From NCBI GenBank assembly GCA_914767715.1, contig OU612072.1, positions 20,522,001 to 20,586,000 of the forward strand: 64,000 nt of DNA, written 5' to 3'. The DNA is from Membranipora membranacea (taxonomy: Eukaryota; Bryozoa; Gymnolaemata; Cheilostomatida; Membraniporidae). The translations under genes were made by a program, and so were the position numbers. Positions 36,301 to 47,918 of the stretch are shown here, in pieces; position 1 is the stretch's first letter; every line of letters starts with the position of its first letter. The notes beneath the pieces are model-generated. The model was not told where the DNA came from. It saw only the letters and a program-made list of their open reading frames with translations, and ran no database searches.

Positions 36301-39300
36301 TATTTCAACGCCCTTAAACTGATTAGAATTACTACTACATGCTAGCTGAGAGCACATCTCGGGTACCATCACATACTTTAGCCTGTTTGGATGTTTAAAA
36401 ATTTGAAGTGCAGACAGTTTAACTGCATTTTATTACGTGATTCAGAAAAACCAGAGCTTTAGTTTGAGCAATTGTTTTGCTAATTTGGAAATCGATACGG
36501 CTATACCAAACATGGTAAGTTGGACTGACACATTTTAACTGTTTTGATGGCTGCTAGTCATCATATTGAAGACTTTGATAGTGATTTAAGACATTGGGGA
36601 AACTGAATCTAATGATTACATTGATGAGATCCTGAATGAAATTTCGGATGTCTTTTCTTTTCAGGTTTGGTTTACTGCCACGAGAAAAAGTTTAAATCGA
36701 ATTTTGCAAGCTCGCTTAATTGCGGCGTGCGTGCAGGCAATGGACTTTATAAAAGCAATGATAGCTACCCTTATGGCATACGTGTTTATGAGACTCCTTT
36801 CTCTCATAAAGTAGAACAAAAAGGATGTGATGTTATAACTCATGAGTCACATATTTCACCTATGCTTGGTAGGTGGTAAGCATATAATGCTACATTACTA
36901 TTCTGGTTGATTTTGCCAATTCATCAATGAAACCCTATCTCATGAAATACTTTTGACTTGGAGAACTGAATATTTGCATGTGGGCGTTATTACTAGAGAT
37001 TATTTTGATGTTTACAAACATATCAGACAGAACATACAATTGTCAATTATCATCTCTGTTACTGTAGATGAACTGTGTTTTTACCGAAAAAAAGTCTGCG
37101 TAATATATTTTTTGTCTTAGGGACCATCAACTTCAACAGAAATAACAAGGTAACATCAATTACCACCAAAAATCTTGAGTCATAAAAATGTTCAGAGTTC
37201 AACATTCTGTTTCAGTTCCAGAGAACATGTATGAGGAGTGTTCAATAACACTTGAGCCTGGAGAGTATATCCTTAATGATACGAACATCAGGCCTGCAGA
37301 TAATCTTGCTGAAGCCCATTGGTATTATACTAAATTGGGCCAACCATTCCATCATTATGGTGAGCATGAATAGACCTAGCCTGTCTCAACATGCTTTGTT
37401 CGGTGGAGGGGTAGAACAAAGTTTGTCCATTCTTGCGCTGCTCGATGTCGAGCAGCTGATATTAAATATAGTCTTCTCTTGCGAATTGGTAGATAACTTC
37501 TATACCACACTAATCAATTTGTATGGGCAAAAGAAGTTGTATTCCCGAAAGATATCTGCGTCTTCCTATACAAATTGATCCGTGTGATAAAGATGTTATG
37601 TACCCAGTCGCAAGAGAAGACAGTATTTATTATCGGCTGCTTGACATTGATCAGTGCAAGGGTTGACAAGCTCTCCCCCCACACCGAACAAAGCTTGTTA
37701 AGACAGGCTAGAAGAGACCATCCATTTCGATAGACAGTTTTCTGAGCTCTGATTTATGCCTCAATTTGGAGTTGCCCTCTCTCCAGTTTGGTAATTTTAA
37801 CCCACGCCGCATAGGAAAAACTTGTTGAAAGAGGGTTATCTTGAAAACCGCTAATGTAAAGATAAAAATGAATCAGAATCTGCACCATTGAAAACCCTGG
37901 CAGGGTTTCCAAATCATTGGAGGCTTGAATATTGATAAATCTTAATTTTAGTGACGAAATTCATGTAAAATTCTGCCAAATTGTCCGCAAAACAGCCAGA
38001 AAATGCTATAATTGACTATCCAAATATTAAAATTATTTCCCAAATTATGTCCATATGAGTGTTCAATGGTGCAGATTCTGAATCAAAAATCATTTTTATC
38101 CTACCTTAAGCGGCTCTCAAGATAAGCCTCTTTTCAGCACGTTTTTCCTATGCGGATTGTGTGTTAAAAGTAATTAAACTGGAGAGAGGACAACTTCGAA
38201 TTGAGGCCTACATTCGAGCTCAGAAAATGTCTATTGCATTAATCTTAACATTCACTAATTGGCAAGCTTAGGACAGAGCTACAAAAAGTCCAATAAGTTT
38301 CGTGTTAGAGCTTTTATTGTGCCTCCCCATATTTGTTTACATATTGAATGTCTCATTTACTTTAGAGATCCAAGCCAACATTTTGAATGACCTATAGACA
38401 CAGATGAAACCAGGGTCTTTAAAAAAAATGTAGATTCTGTTTCAACTGTTCACAACCACTAAGGTTGGCTCCCTTGATGATCTACAATATAAAAAAATTT
38501 ATTTAACCTTTTGGTAAAGCTACTGGTTTCATCTGTGTCCATAGGCCAGTCAAAAGTTTGCAATGCTGCTCTTAATTAACTGAGAGCTTCAAAATGATAT
38601 GAAATATGGGGCGGCGCAACTGTAGCTTCAACTTTGCATAATGTCAAACAGGATGTCAATAATACCATAATCGTGTCTGGAAATATTTTTATGGTCTTTG
38701 CATATAAAGCCACTTTGATTAATTATCGAGCACACAGGAACTTGATAGAACAAGATGCCCACAAGTTAATTAAAAGAACCTGTTCAACTCTGCAGTTGTT
38801 TGTCTATCTTTTGTGCTCAATTGTTATTAAAATAGCTTGGTATGTTAAATCTTACAAAACAGTTGTTATGTTTACAAAATGTCTTCTTAAACTACTGTTG
38901 CCACGCAGGGAAATGTATATTTTTTGATATTTTAATAGCCCAAAACTTGAAAATATCAGGCCGCAATCTCAGCATTGTCACATAATGGGCAAATAATTTG
39001 CACAAACTCATCTTCAAAATAAGGGTACAAGATTAATTATGTAGCTCATATAATGCCGTAGTTACCTTCATATACATAAAAATATTGATGCCATGACCAA
39101 GTGCGTCATATTAGTATCCCGATTTTAACAATCAGTTTGTGTACAATATATGCCAATTAGTTGACTATGCTGAGATTGAAGCCTCAAATAGTTTTCTTTG
39201 AGCTAAACTGAATTGAAAGTGCACAAATTTTTTTATATGGACAGCAGCAGCCTAAAAACATCGTTTCGGATATTGACTATGATTGGTAACTGATGGTTGA

Positions 39301-40340
39301 TTTCAAATCATTTCAGCAACTAATAGAAATCAGTACAACATCATCAGATCAAACACAAACCCCTCACCTAAACATGAGCTATATCTAAAGTCCTAAATGT
39401 GGTGTGGTATCTATTGTCCGTCAGACACTCTCTATAATTCAAGATAGTATTGTGACAATGATGTCTTTATGGCAACAAGAAATTTTCTAAGTTCTAAGAG
39501 CACTGATCAATCTGTATTCAGGAAGAAACCTTTCATTCGACTCACCAAATAATAGCTTGAAGGAAACACAAATATTGTACTGTTCGGAACTTGGAAAAAC
39601 AAAGCTTAATTGTGTAAAAGTGAAGGCCAAGTTTGCCGTGGAAGTGGAATCCATGACAACTGACAATGGCAAGTTTGTGACAGATGAAGAAGCGATGACA
39701 ACCGATGGAACAGGCAAAGGCGGTAATATGCTATAAATGTCAACACCTGGAATTTGTGTTTTCATGAATACTTGTTTACACCCAAAACAACATGAGTAAT
39801 GACTCAACAAAACAATTACCTGAATATGATAAGCATCTGTTAACTCTGTCATGTCAGAATTGCTGACTTTACAGCTTTTTACTGATCTCCTTGATGTTTG
39901 CCATGTACATTATGGTGACAAGAGCAACGTTTGAATCTTTGTTAATATGAATCAAGTTGACAATGAGACTTGTTATACCAAAATGATGTAGGTATTGTAT
40001 GAAGTTATTTTCTTGAACAGGAATAAGCACTGCAACGACTATAGCCATCACACTGGTACTGATTGCTCTGGTGGTTGGAACAGCTGTCCTTTTGGCTGTG
40101 AAATATAGATCAAATGGGGCTAAGGCACGACGTGGCCAGATTAAACCGAAGACAAGGGCAGCTTTTGAACCCAAAAATAATACCCACCCTGATAAAAAAA
40201 GGAGTCGATTGTCCAAAGACAAAAAAGGAATGTCAAGTACAACTACCAAATTTGCTTGGCAAGCTGATCAACCTCACCGAAGAGGAAGGAGTAAGACACC
40301 TGGAGAAAGCAAAGGAAAATCATCAAAGCTCAATCACTAA
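33317..40340 (+). CDS. Predicted single-pass membrane receptor-like protein, 447 aa
   Basis: Seven exons, all introns in phase 1: 33317-33356 (MQVLKVVLVLGFT, signal peptide), 34350-34601, 34947-35099, 36665-36868, 37216-37359, 39492-39722, 40021-40340. Exon 2 (84 codons) reads like half an Ig-like domain (FTWLRWSYGKL ... HSGFVICLAWE). Exon 3 is Cys-rich (NICCHPCFKHDC). Exons 4 and 5 carry further Cys-containing modules (LVYCHEKKF, MYEECSITLEPGEY). Exon 6 ends in a Ser/Thr/Gly stalk. Exon 7 gives one TM helix (IAITLVLIALVVGTAVLLAV) followed by a ~80-residue tail rich in Lys/Arg/Ser and a stop. It is therefore a cell-surface protein with a polybasic cytoplasmic tail. No ligand or family is recognised. 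An extra exon at 35649-35750 would also keep the phase. AATAAA lies at 40708. Exon borders are predicted from consensus and phase only. Confidence 0.65.
35649..35750 (+). other. Possible extra exon of the membrane-protein gene
   Basis: A good acceptor (TTTAGTTTACAG) leads into 102 nt open in the incoming phase 1 and leaving in phase 1 at a weaker donor (G|GTATTG). It would encode AASEGLHDTLSYYTHS and FLCIWT. Including it keeps the frame of the flanking exons; it may be an alternative exon. Confidence 0.3.
35952..36257. mobile_element. Inverted-repeat element, family F1 copy 1
   Basis: Ends TTATTGAGTTCTATATGGCT and its near-complement at 36236-36257, with inner arms sharing 'ATTGTCACCTAAT' in inverted orientation (~36008 and ~36195). 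The same arm sequence occurs in the element at ~38930-39215. It lies in the intron between exons 3 and 4 of the membrane-protein gene. Confidence 0.7.
37376..37711. mobile_element. Foldback element, 336 bp
   Basis: Almost the whole element is an imperfect inverted repeat with ~165-bp arms. The left arm starts CTAGCCTGTCTCAACATGCT and the right arm ends in AAGACAGGCTAG. TA dinucleotides bound the arms, as for a Tc1/mariner-type target, but this is tentative. It starts 17 bp after the donor of exon 5 of the membrane-protein gene. The 108-codon frame over it is a shadow. Confidence 0.8.
37729..38236. mobile_element. Foldback element, ~508 bp
   Basis: Left arm from ATAGACAGTTTTCTGAGCTC to ~37895; right arm, its complement, from ~38080 to CTCAGAAAATGTCTAT. 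The arms share CTCTCCAGTTT, GCATAGGAAAAAC and CAGAATCTGCACCATTGAA. It lies ~18 bp from the preceding foldback element in the same intron. No coding frame. Confidence 0.75.
38380..38556. mobile_element. Small inverted-repeat element, ~177 bp
   Basis: Arms TTTTGAATGACCTATAGACA.. and the complement ending GGCCAGTCAAAA share 'GACACAGATGAAACCAG'. Third inverted-repeat element in the same intron. Confidence 0.7.
38930..39215. mobile_element. Inverted-repeat element, family F1 copy 2
   Basis: Arms carry AATCTCAGCATTGTCACATA and its near-complement (CTATGCTGAGATTGAAGCCTC, ~39166-39187), matching the arms of 35952-36257. The exact ends are approximate. Confidence 0.65.
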
Positions 40341-43300
40341 TTTTGGCTATCAATCCTATCACATACAAAAAACCAAAAACAGAGCAGAGAGCAATGACAA
40401 AATCGGTCTCTTGCTATTATAACCTGACTGAAATGTCTTGAAGGCGCTATATATAACTACATTAATATAATTAGAATAACATTATACCCATTTGTTATTA
40501 TTCTCTCAAATTTATTCTGGATACTTTGCATCCCTCTTTATTTAAGCCCACTCTATTGTTTCACTATCGAATTGTGTTTTGCGGGATCTGACATCACAAT
40601 GTGTCTCATAAAGAATCGAAACTCACAAGCAATCACTTCCTCATTCAACAGCATTTCAAAACGTAGCTGTCACAACATGTTCTAAGTAATGTATCCTAAC
40701 TAATTAAAATAAACTCAAGTTTCAGGAATTCACAAGTATTGTGATCTTTACTCGGGAGCTTAGAATACAGGAAATAAGAAGGCAGTAGTAAACATTAGCA
40801 TGGTAAAGATTAAGAATATATTTACTCCGATGAGGAAGAAGGAACCACTAACAATAGCATTGCAAGGGGAAGCCTGGTATGACTTCAAACCAAATCCAAG
40901 TATTTGTATATGAATGCAATATTACTTTTTACCACAATTGTAAGGCTATGTCGAAAGGCAACTAGTTAAATGTCCTGACAAACTTTCCAGTCATGGACCA
41001 GATCAAGTCATCGTAAATATTTAGGCGGATGGGAGGGGAGGGAGATAATACAGTACAGATAAAGTTTTGGCAAGAAAGTGCAACATCTAGGAGATATAGG
41101 GCCGGAAGCATGTTGCTGTGTTCCCAACATTGCAGCACATCAGCAACATATTGCAGGTAGTATGTATGTGTAGCTGTAGCTACGCAGTAGTTGTGTACAA
41201 TTTTGCCAGCATCGTAAACTTTCTATCAGTTCGGGCTTGTACCCATGGGTAGACCATCCAGCTGTAGAGTGTTGGTTAAACCATGTTGAATCATGGTGCT
41301 CTATAGTCGAATATTGCGTAAAAATAAGTGATTATGAACTCAGAACATGTACATTTCAACCAATCAATCAATTTCGAATCAAAATTGGTCGTGACGGCGG
41401 TGCCCTTCCGGCACCACTACTTTTCTGTAACAAGACAGGTGCATTACCCTGCAGTTCAAGACGTCTGAGAACTAGGTACAAGGTAGTCTTTAGTTAAAGT
41501 CTTTATTTTTCTCTGACATAAAGGTGATATAGAAGCGCACCAAAAGCCTAAGTATCCCATTGAAAACTACATCGCATGTAAGTAGTATTTAAACATGAGT
41601 CTAACTTGGAGTTATGCTTCCACAGTTCTATTATGCAAGTGTCAAAAGATGTGATTATAATTACAAGGACCTGCAAAGTCAACAAACCATTGTCAATTAT
41701 ATGTATGTACAGATTATGTGGAGTAGGAATATGCTATATGCTCATGACTAAAATTGATAGCTAAAGATAATTGAGGAAATTATGAATGAGTATAAAAAGG
41801 AAGGTGGTATGGTGCAGCACATGTTTGATATACTGAATACAAACATCGATGAGACTCAGATACTATATTCCATGAATTTCCTGTAGCCTATGACTATCTG
41901 TAATATGAAAACATGTAACATGTAAATAAAATACATGAAAAACAACTGTAACTGTAGCAGACCAACGTAACTTATTCAATTTGGATGGCTATCGGTGCAA
42001 CCTGCACTTCCAGCTCTATCAACATGACAACGATAACAACAAACGCAATATCACAACCCTAATTACTACTGATGGCCAACTGTGCCTCAACTGCGCCGGC
42101 GGCTTGGCCACCGTTGGGCGCGTTGGCCTGATACACCACCGCATCACCCGACTCTGGCTTCCAACAGCATGCTAAAAAGAGCGTCCGCTGCCCCACCCAT
42201 TCAAGCGCCACAGAACAATCAAGGCAAAACAGACAAACAAAAATTTTCTGGCAAATCAAACTTAAACAGCAAACCAGATAAATGGAGACATCAGCCTATG
42301 TCCAATTAACCCTTCACCTCAACATTTCTGCATTGACCAGTGACAAACAAGCATGGCTGGAACGTCTGGCCCAACACGAAACCCTCACAGGTGTTTGCCT
42401 CAACTTTCCATTTGCCCGAGTAATCATTTCAAAACAATACACCAAAGACAAGTAATATAAATTTCCACATGTTCCATGACTACCCTTTGGCAGATTGAAA
42501 AAAATCAATCCATTGCCAACACTGTGAAAAAGATGCAAACGCTGCAAAAGTATTAATGCCAATATTCATGTTCATTCACAATTCAGTGATGATGATATAT
42601 TTAAATGTTAACAGCTAACTGGTAGTGCGACAATTGGTTATCTCTGAAATCTCTATTACCTATCCACATTCATTAATTTGCAGTGGTGCCTAATCCAAGT
42701 TAATTTACAAGTTAGAGCAGTTATTTTCATTGGCAATAGTTGGTCGAACTTACAGTAGAAAATTATTCCGTCAATTACAGAATCTAAGAAAACAAAGTCA
42801 GCAAGAATCAACGATATGTCAGACAGCCAAAACTTGGTTTAAGAGGCATAGATTGGTCACAGTTATATTTAAGTAAGAAGCAAATAGTGGATAAAAGCTG
42901 AATTTATTCCTAACAAACCGTTGAATAGGTTGTGGGCGTTTATTAGCTGCTGACAGTGTTCTCCAAACCAGTGTGTTATATGTCAATTAACCAGCTCGTA
43001 TTTATTAGTGAAAACACCGTTTTATTGAAAACCATTTTAAGCCAATGTTTGAATTGGGGTTAAGATTCGGAGTTGCACTGACATGGGATAAAAGGAGACA
43101 ACTCCTGCCAATTCAGACCTTACTGCTGAACAAATACACTGAGTTCCAGATATATCATTTCAAACTCGCTGATTAAATCATTCTGCAATATTATTTTAAT
43201 AATATTTTAATACGATACTGTCTCATAATGTTCAAGGCTGTTATTTAACTTTAAAAGGTAATTAGAAAGCGCATCTGCATCAAATTTAATTGAAGACCTT

Positions 43301-43367
43301 TTTAGCACACCAAAAAAACTATGTATAATCATATAAAATAACGAGTCAATTTTATTGATATTTTCAG
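40341..43367. other. No secure gene; possible decayed retroelement piece
   Basis: After the polyadenylation signal at 40708 no consistent exon is seen. 41980-42480 has long broken frames (Gln/Asn/Lys-rich near 42180-42300) that might be a dead retrotransposon gag, but nothing is recognisable. Upstream exons of the gene ending at 44284 should lie here or further left and were not found. Confidence 0.35.
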
Positions 43368-44284
43368 ACCCAGGTGATGAAGGCCATAAAAGGATCATCC
43401 ACAAGTGAGATGATCCGGCGTGTTATGCGCCACTATGACAGCAGCAAATTATGGTTCCAGTTTTCGGGTCAGGGCTGCAGCGGCAAAATGAAAACGGTGA
43501 AAAAAAAGTTCTATCACTGCCTCTGAAGTAAGTTTATCGTCATAATTGTCTGCAGGTGTGTTTTAGGGCACAATAAATATATGAATACTTGCGTACCACA
43601 GCAGCCAAGATGCTTTCAATATTAGCTTTGTAAGTAAGAACAGTAAATACAAAGTGAGAATTAACCCTCAATCCTCTCATCCAATACGACAAACATCCCA
43701 TCAATGCCCTCAGATAATCTAAATTTAATCGATTGAGTCTCTAAGCTAATTTATGATATTTTCATGTTAATAATATTTTAATATCCTTTGTTTTAGAGGG
43801 GTTGCAGAGCAGAGTAATTCCCACGCCCAATGAGAAGACAATTGAACTCCAAGTTGGAGTATTTCTGACAAGGGAAGGCTATACAGGTGGTGCGAGTAAG
43901 GTAATGCACAACAATGAAAGTATGTTTGCGATTGAGATCATGAACGATGCTGCTTTTGGTACAACGCTGCTGTTAACTTTGATACATATTTTGGTAATTG
44001 GTTTTCAATCTCTATTAATCGTTTGTGAGGTTCACATTAATTCTATTTCGCATGATGGCTGATATGAATTCTCTATGACAAGAGAACACATATTATGAGC
44101 GGGCAACTCGAAGTTGCAGCGATTTCGAAAAAACTATCTTGTTATTTACGATCAAGCAAAAAATCAAGCTTATGACTCATATAACCTATATTTCTTTTCC
44201 ATATATTTACAGAAGAAGGATAAAACCAGCAGGTTCGAACAAAGTGACAGCGATGATGCTCGATGTCCGTTTTTAAACTTTTAA
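43368..44284 (+). pseudogene. 3' end of a DUF4806-like gene with one in-frame TGA
   Basis: Three exons agree in phase: 43368-43527 (after ATTTTCAG, starting in phase 0), 43797-43900 and 44213-44284 (terminal, stop TAA), with AATAAA at ~44294. The first reads TSEMIRRVMRHYDSSKLWFQ then a Lys-rich KFYHCL, resembling the C-terminal DUF4806 domain. Exon 2 reads VIPTPNEKTIELQVGVFLTR and exon 3 KKDKTSRFEQSDSDDARC. One TGA (43524-43526) lies a single base before the GTAAGT donor; apart from this the frame is open. It is either a young pseudogene, a recoded codon, or a transcript ending at HCL. The DUF4806 match rests on pattern memory. Confidence 0.45.
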
Positions 44285-44454
44285 ATTCTTATCAAATAAA
44301 ATCAAACATGTGAAAAACGCGCTTTGCAATTTATTCCACAGCAAAACAAATCCAAAGATTGAATGGGTCAATATTAGCGTGAGCCAATACTACCAAGAAT
44401 AATTCTATAAGGACTATTTATACGTGCTACACCTAGTTCGTTTAAGGTTGTGAT

Positions 44455-45343
44455 TAGGGGTGGAACAACCTCTTGAGGTTGGAGTTGAATTTCGGATATT
44501 TGACCGCGGATTCAACCACAACCCGGATCGGATATGTGTTATGTCTGATCCGAGATGATACGTTTTTAATCAACACTTACTAAGCATCATTTATCTCACT
44601 AAAAATGGCAAGGAAAGAAGTATGATAGTCATTAATTTGCGGTTCAGATTAGATAATGGAGTTTTGCTGAAAGCACTCAGTGGTGATCAATAGGCAATCA
44701 ATACCTATCTTATTTTCACAGCTAATTATATTGTTGCTGATTAAATTTGATGGATGTGTTTTTCTGCTGAAATTGAGAGAAGCATCTTTACTCAGATCGT
44801 TGTGAATAAGGACATAATTTTTGTCCAATGATGTTACCTGTAACAAACTATCTAGTTTAATGTACAAGGTTATCCTCTTCTTCAAAGTAGGAGGACAATT
44901 CCTATCCTATGTGCAGGGAGTTTGTTCAAACTCAGTGATTACAAACATCGGGGTTTGAGCAATGAACTAAACCTCATTTGTTTGAGTGATCCTGGCATAT
45001 TGAGTCAAGAGATCTTTGTACTCATTAAATGATACTTTCAAATAAACTGTTTGTGTGATCCTTGCACCGTGGCTGTTTGTGTGATAAGTTGGTCCTTGTA
45101 AAGTATTATATCCAAGCAGATACATGCGCATTTAAATTAGGGTAATGGTTCAGGGAAAAGATTGTTGACGCTGTTTATCCATGTATTCAATGACCTTAAA
45201 TGTATATTATGGTGCAAAAGTACAGCTGTTTGGACCTGGCGTTTGTACGCGTTATCCGAATCCGGATCCGATCCGAGGTTGAATTTATCGACCGATCCGA
45301 TATCCGATCCGAGGTTGCCTAACCCTGATCCGTTCCACCCCTA
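44455..45343. mobile_element. hAT-like non-autonomous transposon, 889 bp
   Basis: Ends TAGGGGTGGAAC (44455) and GTTCCACCCCTA (45343) are inverted and have the hAT end form. The 8-bp flanks are GTTGTGAT (44447-44454) and GTTATGAT (45344-45351), a target duplication with one mismatch. Subterminal regions are dense in GGATCGGAT/GATCCGAT repeats at both ends. The interior lacks a transposase frame. Confidence 0.8.
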
Positions 45344-45351
45344 GTTATGAT

Positions 45352-45742
45352 ACCAGCGTTGTCCGATTTTGACATTCAATATATCGTTGGAAAGAAAATC
45401 GAACACTGATTCTGAAAATATTGGTTTCGACATGACGTCATGTCATGGTGTTGCGCTAATTTGATAAAAGGCAGGATAAACGTCTTTTAGGAGGATTTTT
45501 TAGGACGATGTGGTGCAGATACTATTGTGCATATCATAATTTCAACTGCAAAATCTTTACAAGAAGCCTCTGAAGCACCCATGAGGGGCAATTGCTGGAT
45601 CCTGTGGCATTAAACACCAGAGGAAAACAATCTTTTTATCGTTGGTTATTAGCCTTTTTAGTTTGCTTTGGTTAAATTGATGAGGATCCGATGTAATAAT
45701 AATAATACAGTTTGTTTATGAAACGCTTAATAAAGTTGTTTA
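45352..45742. other. No gene seen
   Basis: Non-coding sequence between two transposons; no exon or repeat recognised. Confidence 0.5.
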
Positions 45743-46339
45743 TACCGTAATACCTCACCTATAAGTCACCCCCTTCAGAAAAAATAAAAATGCTCCAGTT
45801 ATAAGAAACCCACAGCTATAAGACACCCCACAGCTATAAGACACCGTGTCTTATAACTGAATCATATCAGTAGTTGATGTTTGGAAGCTCTCCATGGGCT
45901 CCATCCTTGAATCAAGCGTCTATTAATGTTCAATTCCCTTGCAGTCTTGTCAAGGTTGTTATTCTTTTCAACTGTTCTCAATACTTCCAGTTTCTGCTGA
46001 ATGGTGTATGAGGTTCTTGGCATGTTTTATTTATTTTGAAAGACTGTGAGAGAGATATGATATGCTGATTGTTGAAAAATTTGAATTTTGTGGCACATAA
46101 TCACTCACTACAAATGAGTAGCTTTGGCAAGAAAACTGCCCACAGTAGGTTTTGAACTCGCAACTTCATGCTTACAAGTTGCACACTTTACCACTGGGCT
46201 GTTCAGCTTCAATGATTGTCATAGGTTTTAGTCCAAACTAAATATAAAAATGCTTCAAGTGATAGTCGCGTCTATATGCTACTCTCTTACAGCCGCCTTC
46301 ACTTATAAATCCGCGATCTATAGGTGAGGGATTACGGTA
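45743..46339. mobile_element. Inverted-repeat element with TACCGTAA ends, ~597 bp
   Basis: Left end TACCGTAATACCTCACCTAT, right end its complement (ATAGGTGAGGGATTACGGTA), bounded by TA. A 'CACAGCTATAAGACACC' unit is repeated in tandem at ~45810-45843. It has no transposase frame. TA bounds suggest a Tc1/mariner/pogo-type MITE. The same end motif may occur near 3218. Confidence 0.75.
46132..46207 (-). mobile_element. tRNA-like sequence inside the MITE
   Basis: On the minus strand, GCCCAGTGGTAAAGTGTGCA is A-box-like and GAGTTCAAAACC is B-box-like, with tRNA-like spacing. Acceptor pairing is poor, so it is a tRNA-derived SINE head or a decayed tRNA pseudogene nested in the 45743-46339 element. 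Confidence 0.45.
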
Positions 46340-47423
46340 CAATAAAACAAAGATTTCTAAGCGTTGTACATGATAAAATGTGAGATGAAATATTCAGTGT
46401 AGAATAAAAAGAAATAAAATAAAAGTGTACATAAAATCTGACAATGAGTTAACGGAAAGATAAAATTATAGTAACTTCTAACAAAATACATGTATGTACA
46501 CATTATATTTAGTTAAATATGGCCACCTGAAAGGCAAAAACAGGCAACAAGCCAGGCTAAAATTAAACGTCATAAATAGATTTAAATAAGAAGGATTTTT
46601 GTTTGGATTTGAAGAGGGAAGTTGAAAAGATTGAGTGTGGGCAACTTAATTCAAAGCAGGAAATCGATCCATGGAAATGGATGAAATGAACTGTCCAAGA
46701 GTTATCATCAATCGGCTGGTCTGTTGGGCTCATTGAAAATTTCAAGTTTGAGAAAAGGTATGCCAAGTTTGTGTCAATATAGAACTGTCAAAGATGATTA
46801 AAAATGAAACATAAATGAATAGCTGCGCAGCTCTACCTTTGTTTTATTAATAAGTTTTGAGAGGAGTGGAGACAACACCCGGACATGATCAGGATATATA
46901 TGACTAACTCTGCCGGTGCGGTAATGTCCAGAAATGAAACAGGAACAATTGCAGTGTGCCTGGCTCAGATTTCTTACTCACTCTAAAGTGCAGTATGTTA
47001 AATTGATATGCGCTTTATTTATTTTTAGATGTCGACCCCCCTTGGTTGGAAAATGGCCCGCTTATCTCCCTAGTATTGACCAGGATACAAAGTTAAATCA
47101 GGAAATATCAGATCAGGATGTTAACGTGACTCCTTCTCATTATATAATACTGAGATAGAAGTGATGTTGTATTAACCAGACTTATTTTGATATACGCTGA
47201 CGGAATTGCCGAGTTTGACCGATCAGACTGTTATTGTATTTGATAATTAACATTTTTATGTACAGTGAGCATCTAAAAAAACAATTTCGCACACACTTAC
47301 CCAAATTCACAGTCTATTGGCGATGTCTTTGAAGTTGTACCTCTTGTTTTAATAAAATATTGGCATGGCGAGCTTAATAATATCCTCAGACAGCGACGAT
47401 AAACTCTCACCGAACTAAACCAA
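46340..47423. other. No gene seen
   Basis: AT-rich with short chance frames only. Confidence 0.5.
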
Positions 47424-47918
47424 ACCATGTCCCTGGCTCTAGGACATTCGGATTATGCAGCTGGCTTCTAATGAAATATGCATTGTTGGAGGATGACGAA
47501 ATTGGCCGCACCAATAGTCATTCCTGAATCGGTACTTGCCCACCACTGCCTTGGATAGGTCTTTGCGGAAGGGGATTCAACTTACCGAATGCCAACTATA
47601 TGTTTGCAATGAAAATATCCCTTCCTTATGAATTAACACAATATACTGAGTTCCGTTAGGTTGGGGTACATGGATCAACTCGCAGACTATCGGGCCCGGC
47701 AATCATTCTCAAGAGCAGATTAATCTCTCTGCGTTTTAAGCATGAATGGTATCAGGCCAGGGGGGCGTTGGTCACCCTCCCACCCGCCGTTATCAGCATG
47801 TTGTAAATACAAACTTTTGCGTCTGCAGTGCAAAAATAAAATAGAGCATTTCAATATTAGATGCTTTGTTTGACAGAACTACTTCATTTTACTCAGTAGC
47901 AGCAATGTGATGACGGCA

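Noticed and set aside
37252-37578. 108-codon plus-strand frame
   Set aside because: Shifted relative to exon 37216-37359 and runs into the foldback element.
42082-42309. Gln/Lys-rich frame as a gag gene
   Set aside because: No zinc knuckle, protease or polymerase follows; too little to call a retrotransposon.
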